Source: Paralvinella palmiformis (Eukaryota; Annelida; Polychaeta; Terebellida; Alvinellidae). From it: DNA of 64,000 nt. Below are positions 1 through 10,331 of this stretch, piece after piece (the first letter of the stretch is position 1; the number at the start of each line of letters is the position of its first letter). The notes below the pieces were generated by a model, which was not told the origin of the DNA, made no database searches, and was given only the letters and a program-made list of their open reading frames with translations. The position numbers and the translations under genes are program-made. Location: the NCBI GenBank assembly GCA_025642065.1, contig JAODUP010000132.1:550001-614000 (forward strand), read 5' to 3'.

Positions 1-198
1 GTGATCGAACAAACTTAAATTAGAATGTTTTATATATCAGCCTACGTCTCTCACTTCCTTTGGATTTTTACCATTTCCGGATCAGCTTGCCTTTACGAAC
101 GGCTTACCAAATCACCAAATGCCGTTTCCGGTTCCATCGGTGCGATCGAACAAACGTAATCCTTTCAAACGTTCATTACGTCAGCCTACATCTCACTT
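1..198. repeat. Direct repeat, two ~57-bp units
   Basis: The segments at about 1-57 and 142-198 share the order GATCGAACAAAC, then CATTACG/ATATA-TCAGCCTAC, then TCTCACTT, with scattered differences. The spacing is about 141 bases, so this may be the end of a tandem array that continues left of the window. No coding signal is seen. Confidence 0.5.
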
Positions 199-630
199 AA
201 TGAATAATTTACTCACCAAAAGTTAAGAACCTTTTAAGTGGCTTTGTTTAAGCTTCCTTTGAGTTTTATCAGTTCTTGATCGACACCTTTTTACAAGATT
301 TTCAACATTATCATCTTCGCTATCTGAGGAAACGAAACAACAATCCAGAGCTAAATCCGATGTCCTACAACCAATTGTTGATGAACTAGAGCCAGTTATT
401 ACCACATCAACAACACAAATACTGCTCAATTTATTTGTCTGGTTAGAGATCGTTATTGGGATTAAAACCAATCGTCATCAATCTATTTATGGCTGCCATT
501 ATCTACTAAGGGTTTTCATTCTGCTAAAAAGTTGGTAATTCGATTTCTCTAAAAGGACACCGGATTTAATATAAAAATGCTTGCTAACTAGTTTTCACGA
601 TGATTAGTTTACCTGTCAATTAATAAAATG
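199..630. other. Non-coding stretch
   Basis: AT-rich sequence with only a short chance open frame on the minus strand. I recognise no gene, RNA or transposon end here. Confidence 0.4.
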
Positions 631-819
631 GCGCCTCCATGGTCTAGTTGGTAGAGTGTTAGACCACAGATCACTACCACCCGAGTTCGAATCTCGTCGT
701 GTGTATATCTGACGGTTGTTTCATTTTGTTTTCGCTTCATTACCTTTGGAGATCGCTCGGCCCATTTAGCCTACCATGTGCATAAAAGTGGCCGTAAAAC
801 AGCATTCATCATCAATCAT
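631..819 (+). mobile_element. tRNA-derived SINE, family A
   Basis: The head has a pol III A-box-like TGGTCTAGTTGG and a B-box-like GAGTTCGAATCTC. The body includes TCATTACCTTTGGAG and the 3' part GCCCATTTAGCCTACCATG followed by AAAGTGGCCGTAAAACA. The same order recurs on both strands elsewhere in the window (e.g. 44488, 27869, 49721, 52135), which defines the family. This is the most complete plus-strand copy. The head would not fold into a working tRNA. Confidence 0.75.
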
Positions 820-1104
820 GTTAATTAATAATGATCTTTGACAATGTTGATAATCACTTGAGGCAATAACTGCAGTGAAAGTTGGCTGAATAATCAACTC
901 ACGCTTTTAGTCAATGAGTTGCTGCGATGTCTCCCCAACGTGGTATGCACTCCAACTTGTGTTTATAGAATAGACGCCGTTTTCTTCTTTTTTTACTACG
1001 ATTCTGATCATTTTAAATCAGTTGTACAGTAATTGATGTAAGTTATCCTACGATAACCTTATAAGGTTTTACCCTTACATTATTTATCCATTGACGTTTC
1101 CTTC

Positions 1105-1335
1105 ATCTCTAGACCCTAGTCATGCTGTGCGGGAGGTCGGGGGTTCGAATCCCGGCCGTGGCACTATAGTAGGAGGAGTTTTTTAGCCAACCAGGCAACT
1201 GGGAAGGTTTTCTCCGCCGAATATGCCATCTACTGTAAGTTCTAAATTCATTTAGAATTAAGTCCCCGTGGTGAAGCAGTAAATAACAAACCATGTGCGT
1301 CTCCGTGATTTCAGTTAGCTGAGCCACTTAAAATA
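1105..1335 (+). mobile_element. tRNA-derived SINE, family B, 5' truncated
   Basis: A B-box-like GGGTTCGAATCCC is followed by GTGGCACTATAGTAGG, TTTTCTCCGCCGAATATG, CCATCTACTGTAAG and TTCTAAATTCATTTAGAATT. The same order occurs at 14483-14760 and, more diverged, at 24170-24410. The A-box end is missing. Confidence 0.65.
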
Positions 1336-1527
1336 ACTGCCATTTCAGCCATTATTAACGATGTCGTTGCGCAGTATCAGTTACAGTTCCGACTGAATCA
1401 GTTCCAGTTTATAACGAGTCAGAAGTGAAGTACGGACGTCAACCTGCTTCTAGAAACAAACAGTAAATTATTCACGTGACATTCACTTGACGAGCCCCAG
1501 GATACTGGCCTTTCCTATATCAAGGTA

Positions 1528-2308
1528 CAGTGAGAATCCGTTAATCCGACAAGGTGTGTCACTTGGTAATATTTCGGATAAACGTGAATGTCGGAATGTC
1601 GAGTCCGTGACATACCGGTAGTCTGTGTCAGACATTTTTAGATCGTAAAGACATGTCGTTGTATGTAACAAAAATAATACGGAACATCCATTGGAACCAC
1701 AATGACACTTATAATCGTGTGGTGTATTTATTTATTTTCAACAATTATGACACAATAAATGATAAGAAATGACCGTGCGCAATGATACGGAATGGCTTGA
1801 AGCCATTGATCATTTTGATGTTTGTTAATTACAGACATTATAAAGAAATACTCGCGTCACTTAGTATACCCGATTAACTCATGATCTGCTCATTGGAAAT
1901 ATCACACATTTGTGTTTGTAATTAGCCATGAATGATTATGATTGGCTATCAGATAGCCACGGGCAATGGAAGCATGGTGTGTCGGTGTGCATGGTCAATG
2001 ACGATTGTAATTGGTTTCGATATAGCAATTATTGCTTGTTGGCGGGTTAATTATCTGACAACATGTAGGTGTGTCTTGCATGACTGAACTAGCAGAAATA
2101 TTTGGCAACATTTTCGTGTTGTCGGATTATCGATGTCGTTTTACATTGAAATGTCACATTCTGTTGGCGAAATGAAGTGTCGGGGTCGGAACGCAGAACG
2201 CGATATTCCCAGAGTCATTTAAAATAGAGCTAAATCCGTCAGGGACAATAGTGTATCGGAAGGTGGATTTGCTGGTTAAACGATGTCCGAATTAACGGGT
2301 TCTCACTT
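1528..2308. mobile_element. Tigger/pogo-like TIR element, non-autonomous
   Basis: The left end CAGTGAGAATCCGTTAAT (from 1528) is matched in inverted orientation by the right end around 2285-2308 (ATTAACGGGTTCTCACT), and TA dinucleotides flank both sides. CAGT-start, CCG/TTAATCC-type termini and a TA target duplication are typical of the Tigger group of Tc1/mariner elements. No transposase frame is visible inside. The class assignment is inference from the termini only. Confidence 0.6.
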
Positions 2309-3760
2309 TATATAGAACATAGCGTTTGTACTTTTCACTTTTCGAGTATCACCTTATATTCATAAAGGCTTCAAAATTGTTGTGCTGTTGAATGCAGTGC
2401 TATCAAGATATTTCCCATAAAATTCCAAAATAACTTGCACTGGTAATAGTTATTTTGGACATCTCTCTATAACACTAATACGCGTTGTTTATAATTAGTA
2501 TTTACCTTTAGGCTATAATTAAAGAAATATTTACATGAATATTATAATAATTTAATATATAAATAGATTACCTTTATGTGCTTCCATAAGTTTGTACTTG
2601 CTCTTTACTGTTCCTTCAGTATGATTTTTATGTCTATTAATTCACGTCTCCTATTTTTTGCAATATTTCTTAGTGTCAGTATTTAGTTGGTATTTTTGAC
2701 AGTAACGTATCCAAAACCTTGCAAAACTACCTTTTCACGTAAACAAAAACTGTCTCAACTGCCAAAAATCTTCTTTATTAGTTGAAAATTCAGTTTTAAG
2801 GTGTAATGTGGGCTGGCATGTCAGAAGATTTTGCGCTTGAAAAGCCAATGTCCGATTTCAGACCTTCCAGTGCTTTAATAATAAAATAGAGAATATTTTC
2901 TTCTTCCTAGAGAAAAATCCCGACAGAAGACTTTTGCAGAAAAAAAACTATTTTATTCAAACAAACAAGTAAGTAGTTCTGCAATGTTCTCAACACATAG
3001 CCGCTGCACTGTAGATGACTGTAGCGCGCTTGCCACTGGCAATCAAATCCCGTGTTGGCCGGAATTCGTGGCAATCCCGGTCAACGTTGATCTTGCAATG
3101 AAGCAAGTTGCACAGAGTCTCTCCACCTAAACACAGGGGCGTATCCAGGATCTGTTGGCTGGGGGTCTAAACAAGGGCAGAGCCTTTATGCAATGCACAA
3201 AGTGCTGAGGAGGGGTGACAGATAACTGGAAATCAGATAATAGTTAGATGTCTTCTGAAGCACTACTAATCCGTATTTTTCAAGTGAATACTGTATATAC
3301 ATACTGAAAAAATAGACATACCTGTGAAGAAAGACCAATGGTATGAGACTTGGTGATTGATTCAGTATATGTACAGATTGTTAGGATTTTTGGGTGTTAC
3401 TCGATTTGTTACTAGAAACATAAAAGTGTTCCCAGTCATAATGTGTCATATTGTGCATTATGTCACTAAAATATTTAATAAGCAGACTGACCATTTATTT
3501 CAATAATGTTTAAAATATTTATTATCTCATGTAAATCTACATCAGTTAGTCGAAAAGGCTGTCCTTAAACAAACGTCTAGGTTGTTCTCTAATGAACCTA
3601 TCTGCAATTTTTGGGAATCGATGTGTTTACGGTAATGTATTTTCATTAATGTTAATGCAGAAAAACCTTGTGTCAGCCATCCGTCTCCTCAAATGGCTTT
3701 TGATTAATCTCAACACCTAAAAACTAACTCTGCTTCCGCAGATGCGACAAGCAGAGTACA
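2309..3760. other. Intergenic, no recognisable gene
   Basis: AT-rich with no long open frame. Around 3134-3155 the sequence CAGGGGCGTATCCAGG resembles a hAT terminus, but I found no matching inverted end, so it is at best a fragment. Confidence 0.4.
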
Positions 3761-3763
3761 TCA

Positions 3764-3820
3764 TGTTGGTTGCATAAGCAGTGAGCGTGGAAGTGATGCA
3801 AAAGGAATATCTTTTCATCG
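3764..3820 (+). pseudogene. THAP zinc-finger exon fragment, copy 1
   Basis: The frame before a GTAAGT donor at 3821 reads VGCISSERGSDAKGISFHR, which matches the middle of a THAP C2CH zinc finger (a Cys, a basic stretch, then SFHR before the FP motif that would lie in the next exon). The usual start (Met-Val-x-x-Cys) is missing. The donor and following intron bases GTAAGTATAAGGAACACA are repeated at 4952, where a complementary piece of the same exon survives. THAP domains occur in host genes and in P-element and IS4EU-type transposases; which one this came from cannot be told. Confidence 0.55.
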
Positions 3821-4839
3821 GTAAGTATAAGGAACACATTTAAAATAGCTGTTAAGGGCTATCATACCTGTCTATTTATAGCTCTTTGTAATAGCTATCC
3901 TTTCACTGTATTTTACCTCTATACAATTCGAACAAAAAGACACAAAAATTAAGCAAATCGCCCGTCTAAACCTAATAATATATAATTTTACGTGGAGAGA
4001 CTCAGATCAAAACTTCCTTAAAAAGCGGATCAGCAGATTAATACCCTTTTACTGTTTTATGTTCAACTTTATTAGAAGGTATAAGATTACACATGTAGTA
4101 TATTGGAAAATACATCATTCAATTTAGCCCGGTAATTCCCGTAAAATATTCAACACATTATGTTCTAAAACATTTAGGTAAAACAAAACCTATCCATAGA
4201 TGTCAATAACATTTTCCCATGTCAACATTACTGAATATAGCTATCTAAATTCATTTGTATAAAGGAATTCACCGTTTAGTTAGTTAATTATAACCTTTCA
4301 AATACAACCATACAAATGCAAAATGAAGGCAGATTTCCGGCATTTACGGCGAAAAATCACTCGTTTTTCGATATTTTCATCATTGACATACATAAAAAAC
4401 ATTCAAATTCATTTATTGTTTGCTCTACTTCTTTCACTGTTTATTATATTTCATTACCAGAAAGATAGAAAAAAAATTATGCATATTCAGATTATTTTTA
4501 TTCTCCGGCCTTCTCTCCGCGAATCGGAGTTGGGTAAAGAATTCACTTCAACCCCGACTCCAATTGACATAGGCTCCCATGTAGTGGAGTAATCGTAGTC
4601 ACACATTGGAAAAGGAGTTGTTATCAAACGCCGATACATTGTATAATATTGTTGTCGTTAGAGACACAACGGTTGCGATATCAGGAGAATGCTATGAAAA
4701 ATGGTAATAGACGTCACTAAAATGTACGCACGCCGTTGCAACGACAATACCACGTGACGCAAGGTGCGATAGACCTGAAATGTGTCCGACGTTATTGTCA
4801 TATCCATTGACGTGAAAGAAAACCAGACCGAAGACAGCT

Positions 4840-4951
4840 GTCGATTTGATGACAAACAGGTCCCAACTTCCGGTCGTGGAAAATGGAACGCAGACGGCAA
4901 AATCTGGTTTATAAACATGGTGAATTATTGTTGTGTCGTTAGTTGCATCGG
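4840..4951 (+). pseudogene. THAP zinc-finger exon fragment, copy 2
   Basis: An ATG at 4917 opens MVNYCCVVSCI, a typical THAP N-terminus (Cys-x4-Cys), and runs straight into the donor GTAAGTATAAGG at 4952. Compared with copy 1 it lacks about 43 bases between two short CAT repeats, which removes the basic and SFHR part. The ~100 bases upstream (TCCCAACTTCCGG and following) are repeated before copy 3 near 5390. Confidence 0.55.
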
Positions 4952-5369
4952 TAAGTATAAGGAACACATTTAAAATAAATGTTAAAGCGTTGTTTTTTGG
5001 CGGGAAAGTAAGCTGAACTATTATTATTATTATTAGCCTATTCGACAACCCTCAGCATGTGTCTGGTGTTTGATCCCAACTAAACTAAATCTACAGACTT
5101 ACATAAAACGACATTTATAAATTTCATGGCATATAATAGGACAAGAATAATACAGAATGTCTGCACATACAAAATTATAATGCACACATCACAATAAATG
5201 TCCGTATTCATAGGTTCAAAACTCGAAGCGCAGCCGCTTCGACGGTGCTTTTTTCCACTACCGGAAATCAGCGCTGTTTGGTCATGCGGCCCATTCAATC
5301 ACCACTGATTGCTCGGTCTAGTTTTCTTTCAGGTCAATGCGTAAAAGTAAATTAGACCGTGCACGCCCG

Positions 5370-5500
5370 CCGATTTAATGACACACAGGTCCCAACTTCC
5401 GGTGGGGGGGGGCAGCACGGAACGCAGAAAGCTAAAATCAGGTTTATAATCATGGTGAATTATTGTCGTGTTGTTCCTGAGTGCTCGGTCTAGTTTTCTT
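5370..5500 (+). pseudogene. THAP zinc-finger exon fragment, copy 3
   Basis: The ATG at about 5452 opens MVNYCRVVPECSV and then a TAG stop. The upstream sequence (GGTCCCAACTTCCGGTGG..., GGAACGCAGA, GGTTTATAATC) is a diverged copy of 4855-4918. The motif TGCTCGGTCTAGTTTTCTTT occurs both here (5480) and at 5309, so local duplication has happened more than once. Non-functional. Confidence 0.45.
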
Positions 5501-7030
5501 TATATTTACTAATTTAGGTAATGGGCGGACCAATATTAATTATCATAACGTTCCGCGACACCAGTGCATGTTTATCATGGTGTTCAAATATTTATTATTA
5601 TCGTTGAAAATATGCCTTTATATTACCGTGTGGAGCCAAAGAAAATAAAACGACGACGTGGAAATAACTTTTAAAATCATGCCATCTGACGTGACAACCA
5701 TAAATATGCCAGTTGACTATAAATGTGATTGATTAAATTAATTATAGTTATCATCATGATATGCTATCTAGTCTGTGTCTGAAGCTGTCGATATATATAT
5801 ATATATATATATATAATAAATAATTATAATTATCTGAAGACAGAAAACATATTTAACCGGAATAGACCATCTAAATCCCTGTTTTTAAAATGTTGTATAC
5901 TTACAGAATGAAATAAATATTTTAAAAAACAGTTGTGTTGCCTATGTCTATGAAACAATATTTTGAATATGAATTTAGGTTTGTCAGTCAACACAAACAA
6001 CGATATGTAAAACAATCAGATTTGTCCTGATAAATAATATTTATGTTATAAATAGGAATCCTACATATAAATGTAAAGTTGAAATAGGATGGTTATGAAA
6101 CGGTATAGCTCCAACGTTTTATGGTACAAACTAATTTAGTTACGAAATGTCTTGTTCCAATTTCTGTTTTTATTTCGTTATAAAGTAAATAAGACTCAAT
6201 TTTCGTTCGTTTGAGCTAACCTTTCATTGTTTATGTCGTAAACAGTACTCTTATTATGATTGTACGTTGTGCCAAATGTGTATTTAAATACGTCAACGCG
6301 AAAAGACTTCTATAAGCAGATAAGAATTTCTAGTAAGCGTACAGTATGTGGGCGATAATATGGCAATTCATGTATCTATTTCCTCTAGATTTGTTTTGTT
6401 TCATGACCTCTACTCTAGTCGTTAAAAAATAATAAAACATGAATATGTTAACACTTTTTCCACTGTGTGGTGTTTTCCCTTGTATAATTAGGTAAAACTT
6501 GTACATGTCAATATACTGATAAGACTGATAATGTAGATTACTAGACTAGTAACTAGATATATAGATCTAGATTCACTAAAATTGTAGGTCTAAATTACAT
6601 TCACAAGACCTACATATACATTTAAAATGTGTATACAGCACAAATTGAAAAGAGTACATAATAAACATTACAGGTATATAACGCGGTAACTGGTGAAAAC
6701 CCCTCCATCTAAACCCCTTCCGGTCATAACCACATATTAGGCCTATTCAAATAATTGATACAAAAAATATAAGGTATTGGATTTGGAGTTTTTTCAAGCT
6801 TGCATATTATATTTGCATATAATCTATTATAATTGCATAGGTCACTGTTCATTAGCTAGATCACATTTAGATTTACTTCCATCTGATGCAGTGTCTGATA
6901 TCTTTGATGCCATGAGGATATCCTCCATTGACTTCACACCATCTTATTTTATCATGGAATATAAGTAGCTACACTGGAAGCTTCTCAATTACATTTATCC
7001 AATCAGTGGCTTTGATCACACAATTTATAA
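5500..7030. other. Intergenic with (TA)n tract
   Basis: AT-rich. A (TA)n microsatellite lies at about 5791-5815. Short open frames are present but none resembles a protein family. Confidence 0.4.
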
Positions 7031-7034
7031 ATAG

Positions 7035-7440
7035 ACAGTGACTATGTGTACGTGAGCCATACATTTATACCTCTAGTCTAAATGTATGTGAGCCATTATG
7101 CTCATGCATACGTATTTTATTTCTGGTTAAGCGAGTTACAGTTTTAATAGCATTAGTCTAACTGCTTTATCTCTAGTACTGGGGTCTAAATGTATTTGAG
7201 TTTTTTTCTGCCTGTGTGTTGATTTACATAAGTTCTACAACTACGAGACATAGTGCTGTATCTTAAACTTAAAATTTTGTAGCCGTTTAATTGATTAAAG
7301 TTGTACAGTAGTGATATGTCAGAATGGTTTTATTAAGTAAATCAACAAACATAAATGATAAGATAGACACTAACTCCTCCATTATCATGTACGTTTAGAT
7401 TGCCGATCTAAAAGTACGGCTTGCGTATGTATATACATTT
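7035..7440 (+). mobile_element. Foldback element, family F, copy A
   Basis: About 400 bases with a short hairpin at each end: CTCTAGTCTAAATGTATGTG near 7071 and GTACGTTTAGATTGCCGATC near 7390. Between them are motifs (AAATTTTGTAGCCGTTTAAT, the TTTACATAAG...ACAACTACGAGACA block) found again, inverted, at 37550-37960 and at 7709-7950. No coding frame. This defines a dispersed non-autonomous family whose class I cannot name. Confidence 0.6.
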
Positions 7441-7442
7441 TG

Positions 7443-8040
7443 TTATAAATATTACTAATTACTATCATGCTCTTTAATTATATTATTTAAGGATTCACTG
7501 AAGGCTTCCCAATTCGATTAATCCCTTCAGTAGCTAAAATAAAATAAATTATAAATATTGCTAATTACTATCAAGTTTTTCATTTTATTATTTGAGGATT
7601 CTTCGATGGCTCCCCACTATGCAATCCTAAAACACATTGTGTAAAATTGTGAACCAATATCTGGCATTGTATTTAGTTTGGAGATTCTTTTAGGGGGAAT
7701 ACAAAGTGTCTACACATACGTGAGGATGCTCTCACATTTTTTTAAATGATAATGGCAAAGTTAGTGTCTATCTTATCATTTACGTTTATTGATTTAGTTA
7801 ATAAAAGTATTAAAACTATTCTGACATTTCACTACTATACAAACAGCTACAAAATTCCAATACTTTAAAGTTTAAAGTCCAAGACACAGCAGTATGTCTC
7901 ATAGTTGGGTTGTATAACTTATGTATATCAACACGCATGCACAAAAAAAATATTATTTGAGGATTCTTCTATGGCTCCCCACTATGCAATCCTAAAACAC
8001 ATTGTGTAAAATTGCAAACCAATATCTGGATTAATGTTGA
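7443..8040. repeat. Direct repeats flanking an inverted copy of family F
   Basis: A unit starting TTTGAGGATTCTTC and GGCTCCCCACTATGCAATCC, then CACATTGTGTAAAATTG, occurs at about 7591-7675 and again at 7953-8036, almost identical. A more diverged relative starts near 7485. Between the two good copies (7709-7950) lies a partial family F element in the opposite orientation to the one at 7035, so 7200-7400 and 7700-7950 are large inverted repeats of each other. Confidence 0.65.
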
Positions 8041-8069
8041 GGACAGTTTTTAGGCCTAAAATATCACAC

Positions 8070-8520
8070 TTTATGGTATTACCATCCAATAAGCCGACCT
8101 AAAAATCTGAACTTTTCCCTGCAGTATTTCCAGGTGATGTTTTGAACACAGAAAATAATTTAATTTTCATAATTTGTTATTCCTACCAATGTGTTTGTAT
8201 ACTGTGATCAAGGCAAATTATAACCATCTTTTACACAAACTGTTAGCGCATACGTAGGACCTCAAACTTAAATTAATGGTGTGATTAAACATTCAATGAA
8301 CCGTATATGAAGTCAATGACTTAGAAGTAATTAAACATATTGTCAATTACTACTGAGCCTTTGATGGTATGTTTTGGTCACTAACGCGGCAATAACCAAG
8401 ACAATGGAAATTACCGGTGTATGAGGTCAGTTAATAACTATAACTCTCTATTGAAAATTAATTAATTAATCAGTAATTATATAGGGGTCAACATGTTGAC
8501 ACGAAGTCTCAGCTCAGTAT
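8070..8520 (-). mobile_element. TIR element family G, degenerate copy
   Basis: This stretch is an inverted, diverged copy of 55030-55450. Shared blocks include CACAAACTGTTAGCGCATA, CATTCAATGAACCGTATATG and GGTCACTAACGCGGCAATAA. Its end reads AGTCTCAGCT like the intact element's inner end, but the GTAGGTCCCG terminus is lost. Confidence 0.65.
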
Positions 8521-8661
8521 TTGGACAATATTTAAATGCATGTACTTTATTAAAACAGCCTTTTCAGATTTATCCAATAACAAATACTTTGTCATTTATA
8601 TCTGGCATATAATACATACAAATATTTGAAAAATTAAAGGAAAACACACTTGATCTGTCTA

Positions 8662-9566
8662 CCGTATATACTCACGTATAAGTCAATTTTTTTTTGGTAG
8701 TGAAAAGGGAGCTCCCAGAAGCCCTCAACTTATATGCCCGACATAGTTCCTACCAGCTAAAGGAAATATTTTTTCAGCCATCCTGGACCCACAACACTAC
8801 AGGATTCAACCCAATAATAGCCAGAATCAGAATAAAAGTTTGTTTATTAGTTATAACATTGTTTGTTTTGTATTTTGGGGAGAATCCCCAGGTTGTCGCT
8901 TATTCAGCGCAGCCTAGTTATAACATCAAAGCGAAATCCGTGTGTGTGTGTGTCGCTGCTGGTGAAGAAATTGATACAATATATTTACGACACCATGAGT
9001 TTGAAACAAAAGCGACAGACCTTTTGCTGTTAGTGAAAAACTAGTGAGAGACTGGAGAAAGCAGAAGAAATATTTATTTGAAATGCCGAGGACGAAAAGG
9101 GCGAAACGTTACGGAGTTAGTCCATACATCAAATTAGAGAGAGCTTTGAATGATTGGGTACTGGAGTATCTCTACAATGGATATATCGTCACCAGAATGA
9201 TTAAACCAATACCATAAAATGTCTGAAAAACCTAGTTTTGGTGTATAACACGCAGGAGAAATCAGGATAATCTGCAGCTGGACTTGTACATCATTTTGTC
9301 CATAATTATGTACACCCTCCGTTTATGACAGCGTGATACAGATTTCATAATTGCTTTGATGTTGTATTTAATAAACAAACTTCTCTCAATTGTGAGCAGT
9401 GATTTCTATTGTTTTTCTTTTAAAAAAGACACATTTAGTTCTGGTGTATAACGCCGAAATTACGGTCATTGACCTCGACTTATACGGTGAGCATAGGAAA
9501 GAATTAGAGGGTCAAAAACCATCCTGGACTTATCTGCTGGGTCGACTTATACGCGAGTATATACGG
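8662..9566 (+). mobile_element. pogo-like DNA transposon, 905 bp, TA target duplication
   Basis: The ends CCGTATATACTCACGTATAA (from 8662) and its inverse TTATACGCGAGTATATACGG (ending 9566) form terminal inverted repeats flanked by TA (8660-8661, 9567-9568). Inside is a fossil of a Brinker/CENP-B-type DNA-binding domain (see 9015-9220), as in pogo-like transposases. Three more copies with related ends are at 11101-11928, 38061-40638 and 58645-59636. A GT-rich tract sits at 8939. The element has lost most of its transposase. Confidence 0.85.
9015..9220 (+). pseudogene. pogo-type transposase DNA-binding domain fossil
   Basis: The frame through 9031-9220 contains VSEKLVRDWRKQKK, then MPRTKRAKR and WVLEYLYNGYIVTR. 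This is the order of the Brinker-type helix-turn-helix followed by the linker and the start of the CENP-B-like domain in pogo-like transposases (and host proteins such as POGK). The upstream half is in another frame and the frame stops soon after, so the catalytic DDE region is absent. Confidence 0.75.
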
Positions 9567-9568
9567 TA

Positions 9569-10331
9569 AATCTGTCTAGTATACTCATGAAAATGCAGAG
9601 GTATTTGCTCAAATGACGCTTTTTAGTCAATGACAAGATGGGGGCCATGTCAAATAAAACTAAAGTTGCAAACAATGTTTTGCTGTAATTCTTTTAAGTT
9701 AGATCAGTTTCTTTATTATATAACACAATAATGTATTTACAAAAACGTACAACTAATTCTAACTTGCCTTAAAAAATTACTACACAAACTATGCAATTGC
9801 TAATCAATCTCCTAATTGATTAGCAATTGTCGCTAATCATTTTTTAACAAAATATTCCTAGGCTTGGGATCAGAGACATATTTTCTCTCGGGATGAAAGT
9901 CAACCCTGCTATTATATATCTATCACCTAAATGTACCCACTATAGCATTAGCATACAATTAACATAGAAAAAACACGACTGTTATCAATACCAGATTTAG
10001 CTGTATGCAGTGGGAGTATGTGACTATTCACTGTTTAATAAAAACAGTTTTCACTGTGTAAAATAATTGAATGTCGTTATGGTTTATATATCTTGCTGGA
10101 CACAATTCACAGAGATCTGCCGGTACTTGAGGTTGAATGTTTGTATGGATAGTAGTTTATTCCGAGCATAATGGAAGTCATGGGGTTTAATTATATTTGA
10201 TGAAAAAAGATTGTTAATGTGAGTGTGAAGTATGTCATTCATTTAAAGTAATTATTCATCTGGATTCCTTTAGAATAAAATAGTGTATTAAAATAACAAT
10301 TTGTAATTCAGGCTCGTGGGTGTGATATGGA
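9569..10331. other. Upstream region of the Josephin gene
   Basis: Non-coding. A possible splice acceptor (TTTGTAATTCAG, ending 10311) lies 20 bases before the start codon, suggesting a non-coding first exon further upstream whose position I cannot fix. No TATA or initiator is convincing. Confidence 0.35.

Noticed and set aside
3134..3155. hAT terminus CAGGGGCGTATCCAGG
   Set aside because: No inverted partner or 8-bp duplication found nearby; kept only as a remark.
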